The position numbers and the translations under genes were made by a program. Under the pieces are notes generated by a model. It did no database searches and was not told the origin of the DNA. It saw only the letters and a program-made list of their open reading frames with translations. DNA of 64,000 nt from Clostridia bacterium (GTDB lineage Bacteria > Bacillota > Clostridia > Oscillospirales > CAG-272). Every line of letters starts with the position of its first letter. The stretch's first letter is position 1. This document shows positions 34,402 through 42,534 of this stretch, one piece after another. The stretch is taken from the NCBI GenBank assembly GCA_017453245.1, contig JAFTKM010000007.1, positions 62,001 through 126,000 on the forward strand, read 5' to 3'.

Positions 34402-35484
34402 TTACTTTGCAGTAAGGTATCCCTCTCTGTAAAGGAGCTCTGCGATGAGCACCGCGCCGCCCGCAGCGCCCCTCAGGGTATTGTGGGAAAGGCCGACGAA
34501 TTTGTAGTCGTAAACGCTGTCCTCGCGGAGTCTGCCAACGCTCACACCCATACCGCCGTAAAGGTCGCGGTCAAGACGGGTCTGAGGTCTGTTATCCTCC
34601 TCAAAATAGGTGAGGAATTTCTCGGGAGCGGAGGGGAGTCCGAGCTGCTGCGGCTTACCGACGTAGCTCTGCCAGTCGGCGAGTATCTCCTCTCTTGTGG
34701 GCTTGTTTTCAAATCTTACAAACACAGCCGCCATATGTCCGTCGGTCACGGGGACGCGCAGACACTGACTCGTAATTGCGGGTGACGTAGCGGGGATTAT
34801 CTCGCCGTTTTCAACACGTCCCCATACACGAAGCGGCTCCTTTTCGCTCTTTTCCTCCTCGCCGCCGATGAAGGGGATGAGGTTATCGACCATCTCGGGC
34901 CACTCGCGGAAGGTCTTGCCCGCTCCGCTTATCGCCTGATAGGTGGTAACTACTATTTCCTTGATGCCATACTTCATAAGAGGGGTGAGCGCGCCTACGT
35001 AGGACTGTATCGAGCAGTTAGGCTTAACCGCGATAAAGCCGCGCTCGGTGCCGAGTCTCTTCTTCTGCGCGGCGATAACCTCGAGGTGCGAGTCGTTGAC
35101 CTCGGGAATGACCATCGGGACGTCGGGAGTCCATCTGTGCGCCGAGTTATTCGACACGACGGGAATCTCCGCCTTAGCGTATCTCTCCTCGAGCTCGCGT
35201 GTCTCATCCTTGGAGAGACTGACCGCGCAGAAGACGAAGTCGCAAAGCTCCTTCACCCTCTCGACCTCATCCGAGGAGATGACCTCCATATTGAGTATTC
35301 TCTCGGGGCAGGCGTCCGTCATCTTCCATCTGCCGAGGACCGCCTTGCCGTATTTCTGACCCGCGGAGCGGGGGCCCGCCACAAGTGCGGTTATCTCAAA
35401 ATATGGGTGCTCGTTAAGAAGCATAATAAATCTCTGGCCTACCATACCGGTAGCGCCGATAATTCCAACCTTAAGCTTTTTCAT
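34402..35484 (-). CDS. asd: Aspartate-semialdehyde dehydrogenase
   Basis: A 360-residue enzyme reducing aspartyl phosphate to aspartate semialdehyde, the branch point to lysine, diaminopimelate, methionine and threonine. The NADP motif is GATGMVG (10-16), the catalytic Cys157 lies in KPNCSIQSY, and His250 in VTDGH is the acid/base. The length and motif context fit the archaeal/fungal-type ASADH subfamily rather than the classical E. coli type. GGAGTAAACC precedes the ATG. Diaminopimelate and dipicolinate share this precursor, linking it to the spore genes in the window. Confidence 0.95.
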   Translation of the reverse strand: MKKLKVGIIGATGMVGQRFIMLLNEHPYFEITALVAGPRSAGQKYGKAVLGRWKMTDACPERILNMEVISSDEVERVKELCDFVFCAVSLSKDETRELEERYAKAEIPVVSNNSAHRWTPDVPMVIPEVNDSHLEVIAAQKKRLGTERGFIAVKPNCSIQSYVGALTPLMKYGIKEIVVTTYQAISGAGKTFREWPEMVDNLIPFIGGEEEKSEKEPLRVWGRVENGEIIPATSPAITSQCLRVPVTDGHMAAVFVRFENKPTREEILADWQSYVGKPQQLGLPSAPEKFLTYFEEDNRPQTRLDRDLYGGMGVSVGRLREDSVYDYKFVGLSHNTLRGAAGGAVLIAELLYREGYLTAK

Positions 35485-35582
35485 GGTTTACTCCGAATTT
35501 CTATAATTTAACTATTACATTTTATCATATCTTTGCGCGGGTGTCAATATTTTTGAAATATTTTAATATAAGTTGCGTCAAA

Positions 35583-35629
35583 AAATAAAAGCGGAGTGAA
35601 GATAATGCACTCTCGGCTATCTTCACTCC
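35583..35629 (-). terminator. Terminator of the spoIIIA operon
   Basis: On the minus strand GGAGTGAAGATA pairs with TATCTTCACTCC around a 13-base loop, followed by GCTTTTATTTTTT. Confidence 0.88.
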
Positions 35630-35654
35630 TCCCCGCCCCCTCGGGCGCGGTATT

Positions 35655-36203
35655 TTACTTATTGATAATGCTGACGTTCTCAGGGTTCACGCCCGTGGTG
35701 TCATATACGATGGCGAGTATCTGCGCCGCCTCTGCCGCCTGGAGCTCCTCTGCTCCGACGATAACACTTACCGAGCCCTCGGAGATGATCGCCACGCACT
35801 CGGTAAAGCCCTTTGCCTTAACGAGCGTCTCGATGTTGTTCTCGTTCTGAATATCAACCGCTATCTGAGAAATTTTTGCGGTAGCCTCAGCCTTTGCCTC
35901 CTCGGTGGATTCCTCGGACTCACAAACAAGCTTCAGAACGTCGATAGCCTCGTCTCTGGACTGCTGACGGTTGAGCGCTGTCGCGGTGAAGTAATTCTCC
36001 TCCTCCGCGTTATTGCCGGTCGCCGCCGAGTCATCAAAGTTGTTCTCCATATTGCCGTCGCCGTAGCCCATACCGTCAACCGGATCATAAAAGAGCTTGT
36101 AGTTGACGTACACCGCCGCGCCGATAAGAAGCACCACGAGAAATACAGCAAGACTCTTGGTCAGCTTGGATGAGAAAATTTGCTTAAGTTTTTCGTTTTT
36201 CAT
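35655..36203 (-). CDS. spoIIIAH: Stage III sporulation protein AH (SpoIIIAH-like)
   Basis: About 182 residues: one transmembrane helix (SLAVFLVVLLIGAAVYVNY) followed by a YscJ/FliF-like periplasm-equivalent domain with SRDEAIDVLKLVCESEES and the final IVYDTTGVNPENVSIINK. In sporulation it spans the mother-cell side of the engulfment membrane and docks with forespore SpoIIQ to form the feeding channel. An ATG at 36203 is annotated; a TTG at 36212 lies closer to the GGAG and could be used instead. It is the last gene of the operon. Confidence 0.92.
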   Translation of the reverse strand: MKNEKLKQIFSSKLTKSLAVFLVVLLIGAAVYVNYKLFYDPVDGMGYGDGNMENNFDDSAATGNNAEEENYFTATALNRQQSRDEAIDVLKLVCESEESTEEAKAEATAKISQIAVDIQNENNIETLVKAKGFTECVAIISEGSVSVIVGAEELQAAEAAQILAIVYDTTGVNPENVSIINK

Positions 36204-36281
36204 AATATTCAAAATCTCCTTGTTTTGTTACTACTAAAGACTATGCACCACCGCGTCATCATATACCACGGCGGGAAAAAT

Positions 36282-36656
36282 TTATTCCTTCATTTTTTCT
36301 ATCCGTATTCTGTTTGAGCCTATGCCGAAAAACGAGGACAGCATATCGGTAAGGCGAAGTCTTACCCGAGCGTCGTCCGCTCCCTCGCAGATAACTATCA
36401 CGCTCTCGACCTCGCCCTCATCCGAGGGAGCATAGTAAACGAGGACAGAGCACTCGCCTACCCCGTCAACCCCCGAGCATAGCTCGGTAAGTCTCTCCTC
36501 GATCCCCGCCGCCTCCTCGGGCGTATCCTCCCTTGATGCGCTCCCTATGAATATCAATACAAGACCGAGCGCAAGAACTACGGCAATTTTGGTAATATCC
36601 TTCTTTTCCTTAATAAACTTCAAAAATCCCTTATCCAAGATCAAGTGACACCTCAC
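36282..36656 (-). CDS. spoIIIAG: Stage III sporulation protein AG
   Basis: A 124-residue protein with a single transmembrane helix (IAVVLALGLVLIFIGSAS) and a small ring-building domain (GECSVLVYYAPSDEGEVESV). SpoIIIAG forms a large ring in the mother-cell membrane of the forespore channel. The frame opens with GTG at 36656, overlapping the end of spoIIIAF; in-frame TTG codons a few residues in are alternative starts. Shorter than B. subtilis SpoIIIAG (229 residues) but normal for Clostridia. Confidence 0.88.
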   Translation of the reverse strand: MRCHLILDKGFLKFIKEKKDITKIAVVLALGLVLIFIGSASREDTPEEAAGIEERLTELCSGVDGVGECSVLVYYAPSDEGEVESVIVICEGADDARVRLRLTDMLSSFFGIGSNRIRIEKMKE

Positions 36657-37095
36657 ATTCTCCTTCCCTTGTAAACTCGAGGGCGAGCGCCTCCTCTATG
36701 CGCTTATAATCAACCAACAGACCTTTTCCTCCGAGGGTAACGTATATCCTCTCGGCAGTAAGGCTCTCCATATCAAAGCCGTCTACCCTGACGCTTACGT
36801 CCTCTCTGTCAATTTCCCATTTTACCGATATGTACTCGGCAAGCCCATCCTCAAAAGCCAATTCTATCGAGCTGTCCGTCGCGTCTCCGTATTCAATACC
36901 GCTAAGTATATCATCCAAAGAGCTATTCACATCAAAATCGCGAATTATGTCAACTAAAGGTAGCATTATAGCGCAAATCACAAGTACACCCGCGCCAAAG
37001 CTCGTTATTGCAGAAAATCTCGGATGCGCAACTCCCTGCGCCACGGCAAGAAAGAGACAAAGCATCATAATGCCGCCAAAATACGAGTCAAGCAA
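36631..37095 (-). CDS. spoIIIAF: Stage III sporulation protein AF
   Basis: A 154-residue protein: two N-terminal transmembrane segments, then a small soluble ring-forming-motif domain ending in REGECEVSLDLG. Part of the SpoIIIA-SpoIIQ complex. The predicted start is TTG at 37095, overlapping the spoIIIAE stop, with GGAGG upstream; an ATG nine codons in is the alternative. Confidence 0.88.
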   Translation of the reverse strand: MLDSYFGGIMMLCLFLAVAQGVAHPRFSAITSFGAGVLVICAIMLPLVDIIRDFDVNSSLDDILSGIEYGDATDSSIELAFEDGLAEYISVKWEIDREDVSVRVDGFDMESLTAERIYVTLGGKGLLVDYKRIEEALALEFTREGECEVSLDLG

Positions 37096-38221
37096 TACCT
37101 CCGCCTCCCTTCATAAAGGATACCAGCTCCGCGATATACACGACCGAGGAGAGAGAATAAACCGCGATAAGAGCGTCGAGCGAGCCGACAAACGAGGAGA
37201 GGATACCCTCGCACCCCGAGCGAGCCCACATACCCGCAAGCGCCACTCCCGCCTTAAGACATATTCGGTAAGCAAACAGAAGAATCAAGGGAGAAAGTAT
37301 GAGCGAGAGGATAACCGCAATCGCGCCTCCGCCGACAATACCTCGGGCGTATGAGACACCGCCGATCGCAACTCCGAGAGCGCCTGAGACCGCGCCGCCG
37401 ACAATAGGCACAGAGCTCGAGATTGCGTATTTCGCTCCCCTGACGATAGCCGAATCAGCGGCCGCCGATATTGCGCTCTGCAGAGAGAAGGTTGCGCCGA
37501 CAAGAGCGGAGATGATTCCGAGAGCGGTGATAAAGAAGCCCCTCAGTCCTCTGGAGATCCTGCCAAAAAGCGGGTCAATCGCCGAGGCGGCAGAGCTGAC
37601 GAAGATCGCCAGCACAAAGGAGGTCATTACTTCGCCGGTGATGAATGAAAACACGCTGAGCGTGAGCCCCATTCCCATAGCCTGAGTTGATGCCATGGTC
37701 GGAGTAACGCCAACGGAATTCACCGCCACGGTTATAGGTATCACCGCGCCGAAGAAGGAATTGATCTGCCCGAGAGACTCGCTCGCCCCCTTCATAACAA
37801 GCAGAAGGCCGTCAAAGAGCATAACCGAGCTGACCGCCCCAACGGCGCGGGAGGCAAACGAAGTAAGCTCCCCCTCCCAAAGTGAGGCAAGCGTGCTTAT
37901 AAGGGTGATGCCAAGCAGGCATAAAAGGAGCCTCGACAACTCACCCGCATTTCCCTTCAGCGTATCGATGACACCGCTTATTATCCGCTTGATGCTCACC
38001 GCCTCGGATACGTCGGATATTCCGTCGAGCTCGGGTACGCCATCCGGCACAGTATCAAAAAAGTCGCTGATTATGCCGTCCACCTCGGTATTCACCGTAT
38101 TCTCAGTCGTCTCCTGCGCGGCGCACGTCATTCCCGTCATCAGTACGGCTGACGCCGCAACAAGAACCGCCATCACTAATTTATGTAACCTATGCTTTAC
38201 TTTTTTCTCGATTTTCTTCAT
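37088..38221 (-). CDS. spoIIIAE: Stage III sporulation protein AE
   Basis: A 377-residue polytopic membrane protein with an N-terminal signal-like helix and six to eight further helices, including GKAGELSRLLLCLLG-like and SFASRAVGAVSSVMLFDGLLLV segments. It is the largest membrane component of the mother-cell SpoIIIA complex. The start overlaps the spoIIIAD stop by four bases (ATGA). Confidence 0.92.
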   Translation of the reverse strand: MKKIEKKVKHRLHKLVMAVLVAASAVLMTGMTCAAQETTENTVNTEVDGIISDFFDTVPDGVPELDGISDVSEAVSIKRIISGVIDTLKGNAGELSRLLLCLLGITLISTLASLWEGELTSFASRAVGAVSSVMLFDGLLLVMKGASESLGQINSFFGAVIPITVAVNSVGVTPTMASTQAMGMGLTLSVFSFITGEVMTSFVLAIFVSSAASAIDPLFGRISRGLRGFFITALGIISALVGATFSLQSAISAAADSAIVRGAKYAISSSVPIVGGAVSGALGVAIGGVSYARGIVGGGAIAVILSLILSPLILLFAYRICLKAGVALAGMWARSGCEGILSSFVGSLDALIAVYSLSSVVYIAELVSFMKGGGGIA

Positions 38222-38595
38222 AAGAGCTTGACACCCTCTTCAATTATCCTTTTAATAAACGGCACCGACAAAGCAACGATTTCTACCCTGCCGCACAGTA
38301 CCACCGCACTAGAGAGGCTTGTCTGCCCGAGCTGCGCACACATATCCGAGCATATGCCGAAAATATACCCCGCGCCAACTATCTTCAGCATTGCCTCAGC
38401 ATACTCGCGGCCGTCTGTGCCAACGCTTGGGAGAAGTGAAAATATCTCTCCGAGCGAAATCACCGAGATACCCACCAGCGAGACCGTCCCAAGCAGCATA
38501 ACGAGCGCCGACCCGCGAAATCCGAATTCCTTCAGCAAAAATCCGAGAAACAGAGTTATCAAGGCGTATGCGACTATCCTCATCCACTCACTCAT
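38218..38595 (-). CDS. spoIIIAD: Stage III sporulation protein AD
   Basis: A 125-residue membrane protein with four hydrophobic segments. It contains EFGFRGSALVMLLG and the conserved ICSDMCAQLGQTSLSSAVVLCGRV near the C-terminus. Overlaps spoIIIAC and spoIIIAE by four bases each, so translation is coupled. Confidence 0.92.
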   Translation of the reverse strand: MSEWMRIVAYALITLFLGFLLKEFGFRGSALVMLLGTVSLVGISVISLGEIFSLLPSVGTDGREYAEAMLKIVGAGYIFGICSDMCAQLGQTSLSSAVVLCGRVEIVALSVPFIKRIIEEGVKLL

Positions 38596-38786
38596 AGCCC
38601 GAATATCCTTTTCAGCGACTCAAGCATCTCGCCCACTCGCTCTATAATGATCAAAAGGATAATGACGATGCCAGTGATGGAAACAAGGGTTGCCTGCTCC
38701 TCTCTGCCCGCCTTGCTGAGAATCTGGCAGACCACCGCGACTATCATACCGACACCCGCCACCTTCATTATTAAATCAACGTCCAT
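38592..38786 (-). CDS. spoIIIAC: Stage III sporulation protein AC
   Basis: A 64-residue protein with two transmembrane helices, the standard length for SpoIIIAC: DVDLIMKVAGVGMIVAVVCQIL and ATLVSITGIVIILLIIIERVGEM. GGAGGGGAAA precedes the ATG. A 73-bp gap containing a GGGGC-AT-CGCCCC hairpin separates it from spoIIIAB, the only sizeable gap in the front half of the operon. Confidence 0.93.
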   Translation of the reverse strand: MDVDLIMKVAGVGMIVAVVCQILSKAGREEQATLVSITGIVIILLIIIERVGEMLESLKRIFGL

Positions 38787-38859
38787 TTTCCCCTCCTCGG
38801 GGCATCGCCCCTCTTTGTTTATTCTTACAGCGCAAGGCTCAACGCCTTCCGCCCCGCGC

Positions 38860-39342
38860 TCAAATTATTATAATAACGATTCCCGACACGCAAGCGCCGA
38901 GAAGCGCGCCCGCCGCCCTGCGCTTATTTCGCACCTCGGGAGAGCTTTGCGACTCTATCTCGGCAAGTCCCGATATAGCAAGGTCAAGCACCGCAAGCTC
39001 GGTATCAAGGTATCCGTTGCCAAGCCGGCCGAAGCACTCCTTAAGTATCTCATCCACGTCCTCGCTAAGATTGAGAGACTCCCGAGCCGACGAGTAAGCC
39101 CGCGGCAAATCCACGCCCTCCAAGACAGAGGCAAGAAATCCGCACTCCGTGAGCAAATCATCATTATACGTCGATGCCCACTCCGAGGGTGATATAAGAT
39201 AGCACCTCACACGCTCGCGATAGTCCTTCAGCGCGCTGAGAAAAGCGCGGCAGCCCGCGAGCTCCCCATCGAGGTATGAAACGTATTCCTTCCATATCAG
39301 AAAAGCGGCAAAAATCACCGCCAAAGCGCCGATATATGACAT
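38860..39342 (-). CDS. spoIIIAB: Stage III sporulation protein AB
   Basis: A 160-residue protein with an N-terminal and a C-terminal hydrophobic helix flanking a helical cytoplasmic-type body (DGELAGCRAFLSALKDYRER...ECFGRLGNGYLDTEL). The body resembles the type II secretion GspF-like fold. It interacts with the SpoIIIAA ATPase in the channel. GGGGGGATTT precedes the ATG. Confidence 0.9.
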   Translation of the reverse strand: MSYIGALAVIFAAFLIWKEYVSYLDGELAGCRAFLSALKDYRERVRCYLISPSEWASTYNDDLLTECGFLASVLEGVDLPRAYSSARESLNLSEDVDEILKECFGRLGNGYLDTELAVLDLAISGLAEIESQSSPEVRNKRRAAGALLGACVSGIVIIII

Positions 39343-39360
39343 AAATCCCCCCGTACCGTG

Positions 39361-40284
39361 TTAAATTTTCAAGCAATTTTCCTCTATCTGCTCGACCGAA
39401 AAGGAGAAGCGCCCGCCTATCCTCTCAATCACGCATACGCTCCCAAAAAGACCTCCCTCAACAAGCTCTCTGACATAGCCTCGCATAAGGGCAGACCGTA
39501 ACGAATCCGCATGCGCCGTGGCTATGACGTCAGCCCCCGCGCCGAGCGCCGAGAGCATAGCCGCAGAGTCCTCGGGAGAGGAAATCTCATCAACTATCAA
39601 AACCTCAGCGGACATAGTCCTCACCGCAATATCAACACCCGTCGCCCGTCTGTAACCTCGGAGAATATCCACGTGCGAGCGCGAATAATCTCTCGGCTCA
39701 AACTCGCATCGCTCGTCCACCACGACAACTCGTCTCGGCCGCTCGCCCGAGCCTATAAGCCTCGCAAGAGAGCGTATGGCGGTAGTCTTTCCCTCTCCCG
39801 CGCGGGAGCATATCAGCATACCGCCCTCGCGAAGAAGCCACTCCCGGTAAAGCTCGCGGGCAAATGAGCACTCTCCCGTCGGAATTCTGAATACAAGCGA
39901 GCCGACGTCGCTCACTCCCATCAACGCGCCGCCCTCATACCTCGCGTGTCCCGAGACGCCGACTCTTACGCCGCCCTCAAGGGTGACAAAGCCTCGGCAC
40001 ACGTCATCGCGGTGAGCGTATATCGCGCCACCGCACACTCTTTTAAACGTCTCGCTCATAGCCTCCGCGCCCGCCGATATACCGAGCGATATATTCTCCC
40101 CGCGCACGACGAGTGATACAGGACCGTGTGCTCTGAGCCTTATTTCACTCACGTCGCCTTCGCTTGTCCTCCGCCTCTCAAGATAAAGAGTCATCTGCTC
40201 GCTTATCTCTCGGGGCAGGTAGGAGAAAACCACGTTCAGCCCCTTCTTTTTTTGCATATCAGCCATTTCCCTGCGCTTTTCCAT
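39361..40284 (-). CDS. spoIIIAA: Stage III sporulation protein AA (secretion-type ATPase)
   Basis: About 307 residues. The Walker A motif is SRAGEGKTT (about residue 160 in this numbering), with RRVVVVDERCEFEP and VLIVDEISSPED as Walker B-like elements; the family is related to type II/IV secretion ATPases. It energises the mother-cell side of the channel. The ATG at 40284 is annotated; a GTG at 40302 and an ATG at 40266 are alternatives. An 18-bp near-palindrome (ACACTTTTGACAAAGTGT, 40315-40332) lies just upstream. Transcription is expected from a mother-cell sigma factor, but I could not place the boxes. Confidence 0.92.
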   Translation of the reverse strand: MEKRREMADMQKKKGLNVVFSYLPREISEQMTLYLERRRTSEGDVSEIRLRAHGPVSLVVRGENISLGISAGAEAMSETFKRVCGGAIYAHRDDVCRGFVTLEGGVRVGVSGHARYEGGALMGVSDVGSLVFRIPTGECSFARELYREWLLREGGMLICSRAGEGKTTAIRSLARLIGSGERPRRVVVVDERCEFEPRDYSRSHVDILRGYRRATGVDIAVRTMSAEVLIVDEISSPEDSAAMLSALGAGADVIATAHADSLRSALMRGYVRELVEGGLFGSVCVIERIGGRFSFSVEQIEENCLKI

Positions 40285-40365
40285 AGATAGACCTACCCCC
40301 ACCGCTTACGGTAACACTTTTGACAAAGTGTCCAAACCATTAGAGTGTTTTTTTACAAAAACTCC

Positions 40366-40394
40366 TTGACAGTTAAGCATAATTTTGGTACAAT
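40366..40394 (+). promoter_or_regulatory. Consensus promoter of the abrB-like gene
   Basis: TTGACA (40366-40371) and TACAAT (40389-40394), spacer 17 bp. Confidence 0.85.
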
Positions 40395-40479
40395 ATCTCT
40401 TGCGATGAGGAATGTATACAATTTCCCGCATCGCTAAATCACTTAAGATAAAACATTAATATCCAGAAAGGAAAGATTA

Positions 40480-40725
40480 ATGAAATCAACAGGTATAGTT
40501 AGAAACGTAGACGAGCTCGGCAGAATCGTTATTCCCAAGGAGATGCGTAAGAAGATGGATATCGCAAGCTCCGACCCGGTTGAAATTTATGTCGAGGGCG
40601 ACAAAATAATCCTCACTAAGTACCACCCCTCCTGCCACTTCTGCGGTAGCGAGAGCGGCGTAGTTGAATTTAAAGGCAAGAAGATCTGTCACTCCTGTCT
40701 CGGCGAGATCAAGAACAGCATCTGA
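40480..40725 (+). CDS. AbrB-family transition-state regulator
   Basis: An 81-residue protein. The first ~50 residues are the AbrB swapped-hairpin DNA-binding domain (GIVRNVDELGRIVIPKEMRK). The C-terminal region carries two CxxC pairs (CHFC and CHSC), typical of clostridial AbrB proteins and probably a zinc site. It is divergent from spoIIIAA, and AbrB homologues repress sporulation genes, so control of the neighbouring operon is plausible. Confidence 0.93.
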   Translation: MKSTGIVRNVDELGRIVIPKEMRKKMDIASSDPVEIYVEGDKIILTKYHPSCHFCGSESGVVEFKGKKICHSCLGEIKNSI

Positions 40726-40806
40726 CCTTAATAGAGCTCATTCCTGAAGGTACGTGCTCTTAAGGATAGCTTTCATTTTTATAGAACACGTTACCTGCCC
40801 ACCATA

Positions 40807-40844
40807 GGACTGAGGATGCTTTACGTTCTCAGTCCTCTTAGTTT
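40807..40844 (+). terminator. Terminator after the abrB-like gene (first hairpin)
   Basis: GGACTGAG pairs with CTCAGTCC around a 13-base loop, followed by TCTTAGTTT. Confidence 0.7.
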
Positions 40845-40867
40845 ATCTGACAGAAGATAGCTATAGT

Positions 40868-40893
40868 CTCCCTTGTACAAAGGGAGCTTTTTT
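40868..40893 (+). terminator. Terminator after the abrB-like gene (second hairpin)
   Basis: CTCCCTT pairs with AAGGGAG across a five-base loop, followed by C and TTTTTT. Confidence 0.85.
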
Positions 40894-40950
40894 ATCTATG
40901 GCTTATCATTTTCCGGCAAGCGCTGCTTCTGTATCCACAGAAGCTTTTTG

Positions 40951-41156
40951 TCGATATGCCTCACTTTGCTCGGCTCGATATATTTTCCTTACGGAAAATT
41001 CGATATAACCGCCCTTGCGGTCGGTTTCTATATGATATAAATCCGCTTCACGCCCCGCAGGGCATATCGCATCGAAGATATATCGCACGCATTTGCGTAT
41101 ATCGCAAATCCCGTTAGGGATTTATATCGATGCGTAGTGTCCTTAAGGGCACTACG
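40951..41156. repeat. Short-palindrome array whose linker inverts midway (TCGATATA / TATATCG)
   Basis: TCGATATA at 40975 and 41000 (TCGATATG at 40951) precedes short palindromes (TTTTCC-TTAC-GGAAAA, ACCGC-CCTT-GCGGT). After about 41040 the linker becomes TATATCG (41079, 41098, 41123), again between palindromes (CGCA-TTT-GCG, AAATCCC-GTTA-GGGATTT). A CGTAGTG..CACTACG hairpin ends it at 41133-41156. It fills the gap between the abrB terminators and the kinase promoter. Function unknown; same design as the 8.6-kb array. Confidence 0.82.
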
Positions 41157-41238
41157 CTAATGATGGGCTCTTTTTTTGCCCTTTTAAGCACGGGTCCCTT
41201 CGGAGTCGCGCTTTTTATAAAAAATATAGGCTTGACTC

Positions 41239-41267
41239 TTGATTTTTCCTCTATTATTTGTTACAAT
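41239..41267 (+). promoter_or_regulatory. Promoter of the PfkB-family kinase gene
   Basis: TTGATT (41239-41244) and TACAAT (41262-41267) with a 17-bp spacer. Confidence 0.7.
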
Positions 41268-41320
41268 ATATGTGTATGCGAAAAAAACTAAAAATATAAT
41301 TCATGAAAGGGATTTTCAAA

Positions 41321-42346
41321 ATGAAAGTTATTACTTTTGGTGAACTTATGCTCAGACTCCAGCCCTACAACTACGAGAGATTCGTTCAGTGCGATCACGT
41401 AGAGTTTACCTTTGGCGGCGGTGAGGCTAACGTTGCTGTTTCTCTTGCTAACTACGGCATGGACGCAACCTACGTTACAAAGCTCCCCACTCACGCTATC
41501 GGTCAGGCTGCAGTAAACAGTCTCCGCCGCTTTGGCGTTGATACCACCAAGATCGTCCGCGGCGGCGACAGAGTCGGTATCTACTTCAATGAGAAGGGTG
41601 CTTCTCAGCGTGGCTCCGTATGTATCTACGACCGTGCAAACTCCGCTATTTCCAAGGCTTCTCGCGAGGACTTTGATTGGGATTCTATCTTCGAGGGTGC
41701 TGACTGGTTCCACTTCACCGGTATCACTCCCGCTCTTGGCGCAAATGTTGTTGAGATCTGTAAGGACGCTTGTAAGGCGGCTAAGGCTCACGGTCTCAAG
41801 ATCTCCTGCGACCTTAACTACCGTGGTAAGCTCTGGACCAGAGCTGAGGCAAGAGAGGCTATGACCGAGCTCTGCCAGTACGTTGACGTATGCATCTCCA
41901 ACGAGGAGGACGCAAAGGACGTATTCGGCATCGAGGCAGAGGCTACCGACATCTACGGCGGTAAGCTCAACCACGAGGGCTACAAGTCTGTTGCTAAGCA
42001 GCTCGCTGACAAGTTCGGCTTCGAGTACGTTGCTATCACTCTCCGTGAGAGCCGCTCCGCATTCGATAACGGCTGGTCCGCAATGCTCTACGACGTAAAG
42101 GGTGACGAGTACTGCTTCTCCAAGAAGTACGACCTCCACATCATCGACCGTGTAGGCGGCGGTGACTCCTTCGGCGGCGGCCTTATCTACTCCCTTCTCA
42201 GCGGCAAGTCCACTCAGGGCGCAGTTGAGTTTGCAGTTGCTGCATCCGCTCTCAAGCACTCCATCGAGGGTGACTACAATATGGTTACCGTTGCAGAGGT
42301 TGAGAAGCTCGCAGGCGGCGACGGCTCCGGAAGAATCCAGAGATAA
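41321..42346 (+). CDS. PfkB-family sugar kinase (2-keto-3-deoxygluconate kinase-like)
   Basis: A 341-residue ribokinase-type kinase. The N-terminal MKVITFGELMLRL and GGGEANVAVSLANYG are substrate-domain signatures; the C-terminal DRVGGGDSFGGG holds the catalytic Asp and anion hole. Overall similarity favours KdgK, which phosphorylates 2-keto-3-deoxygluconate, but no Entner-Doudoroff aldolase lies nearby. The start at 41321 is preferred, with GAAAGGGATTTTCAAA upstream; an ATG at 41303 has no ribosome site. Codons are strongly biased to GCT, GTT, GGT and TCC, unlike the neighbours, suggesting very high expression. Confidence 0.9.
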   Translation: MKVITFGELMLRLQPYNYERFVQCDHVEFTFGGGEANVAVSLANYGMDATYVTKLPTHAIGQAAVNSLRRFGVDTTKIVRGGDRVGIYFNEKGASQRGSVCIYDRANSAISKASREDFDWDSIFEGADWFHFTGITPALGANVVEICKDACKAAKAHGLKISCDLNYRGKLWTRAEAREAMTELCQYVDVCISNEEDAKDVFGIEAEATDIYGGKLNHEGYKSVAKQLADKFGFEYVAITLRESRSAFDNGWSAMLYDVKGDEYCFSKKYDLHIIDRVGGGDSFGGGLIYSLLSGKSTQGAVEFAVAASALKHSIEGDYNMVTVAEVEKLAGGDGSGRIQR

Positions 42347-42372
42347 TTCAGATAAACGCAATAAAAGTAAAC

Positions 42373-42406
42373 AAAAGTGCTCATTCAAGGCGAATGAGCA
42401 CTTTTT
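42373..42406 (+). terminator. Terminator of the sugar kinase gene
   Basis: AAAAGTGCTCATTC pairs with GAATGAGCACTTTTT around a five-base loop; A tract before and T tract after. Confidence 0.92.
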
Positions 42407-42425
42407 ATATTAAAAACTCAAAACA

Positions 42426-42457
42426 AAGAAAAAGAGAGCCCGACGAATCGGGCTCTC
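42426..42457 (-). terminator. Terminator of the metF-metH operon
   Basis: On the minus strand GAGAGCCCGA pairs with TCGGGCTCTC around a four-base loop, followed by TTTTTCTTTG. Confidence 0.9.
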
Positions 42458-42534
42458 AGAGTTTTGTAATATTATTGCCTTTGCAATTTGCTTTTGCTAT
42501 TGCTCAACGTAAAAATGTGCGTGCCACAGGGCAA

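Noticed and set aside
41288..42388. 366-codon frame antisense to the sugar kinase
   Set aside because: The Leu/Val/Ser-rich product mirrors the biased codons of the kinase; no ribosome site, and the kinase has clear motifs.
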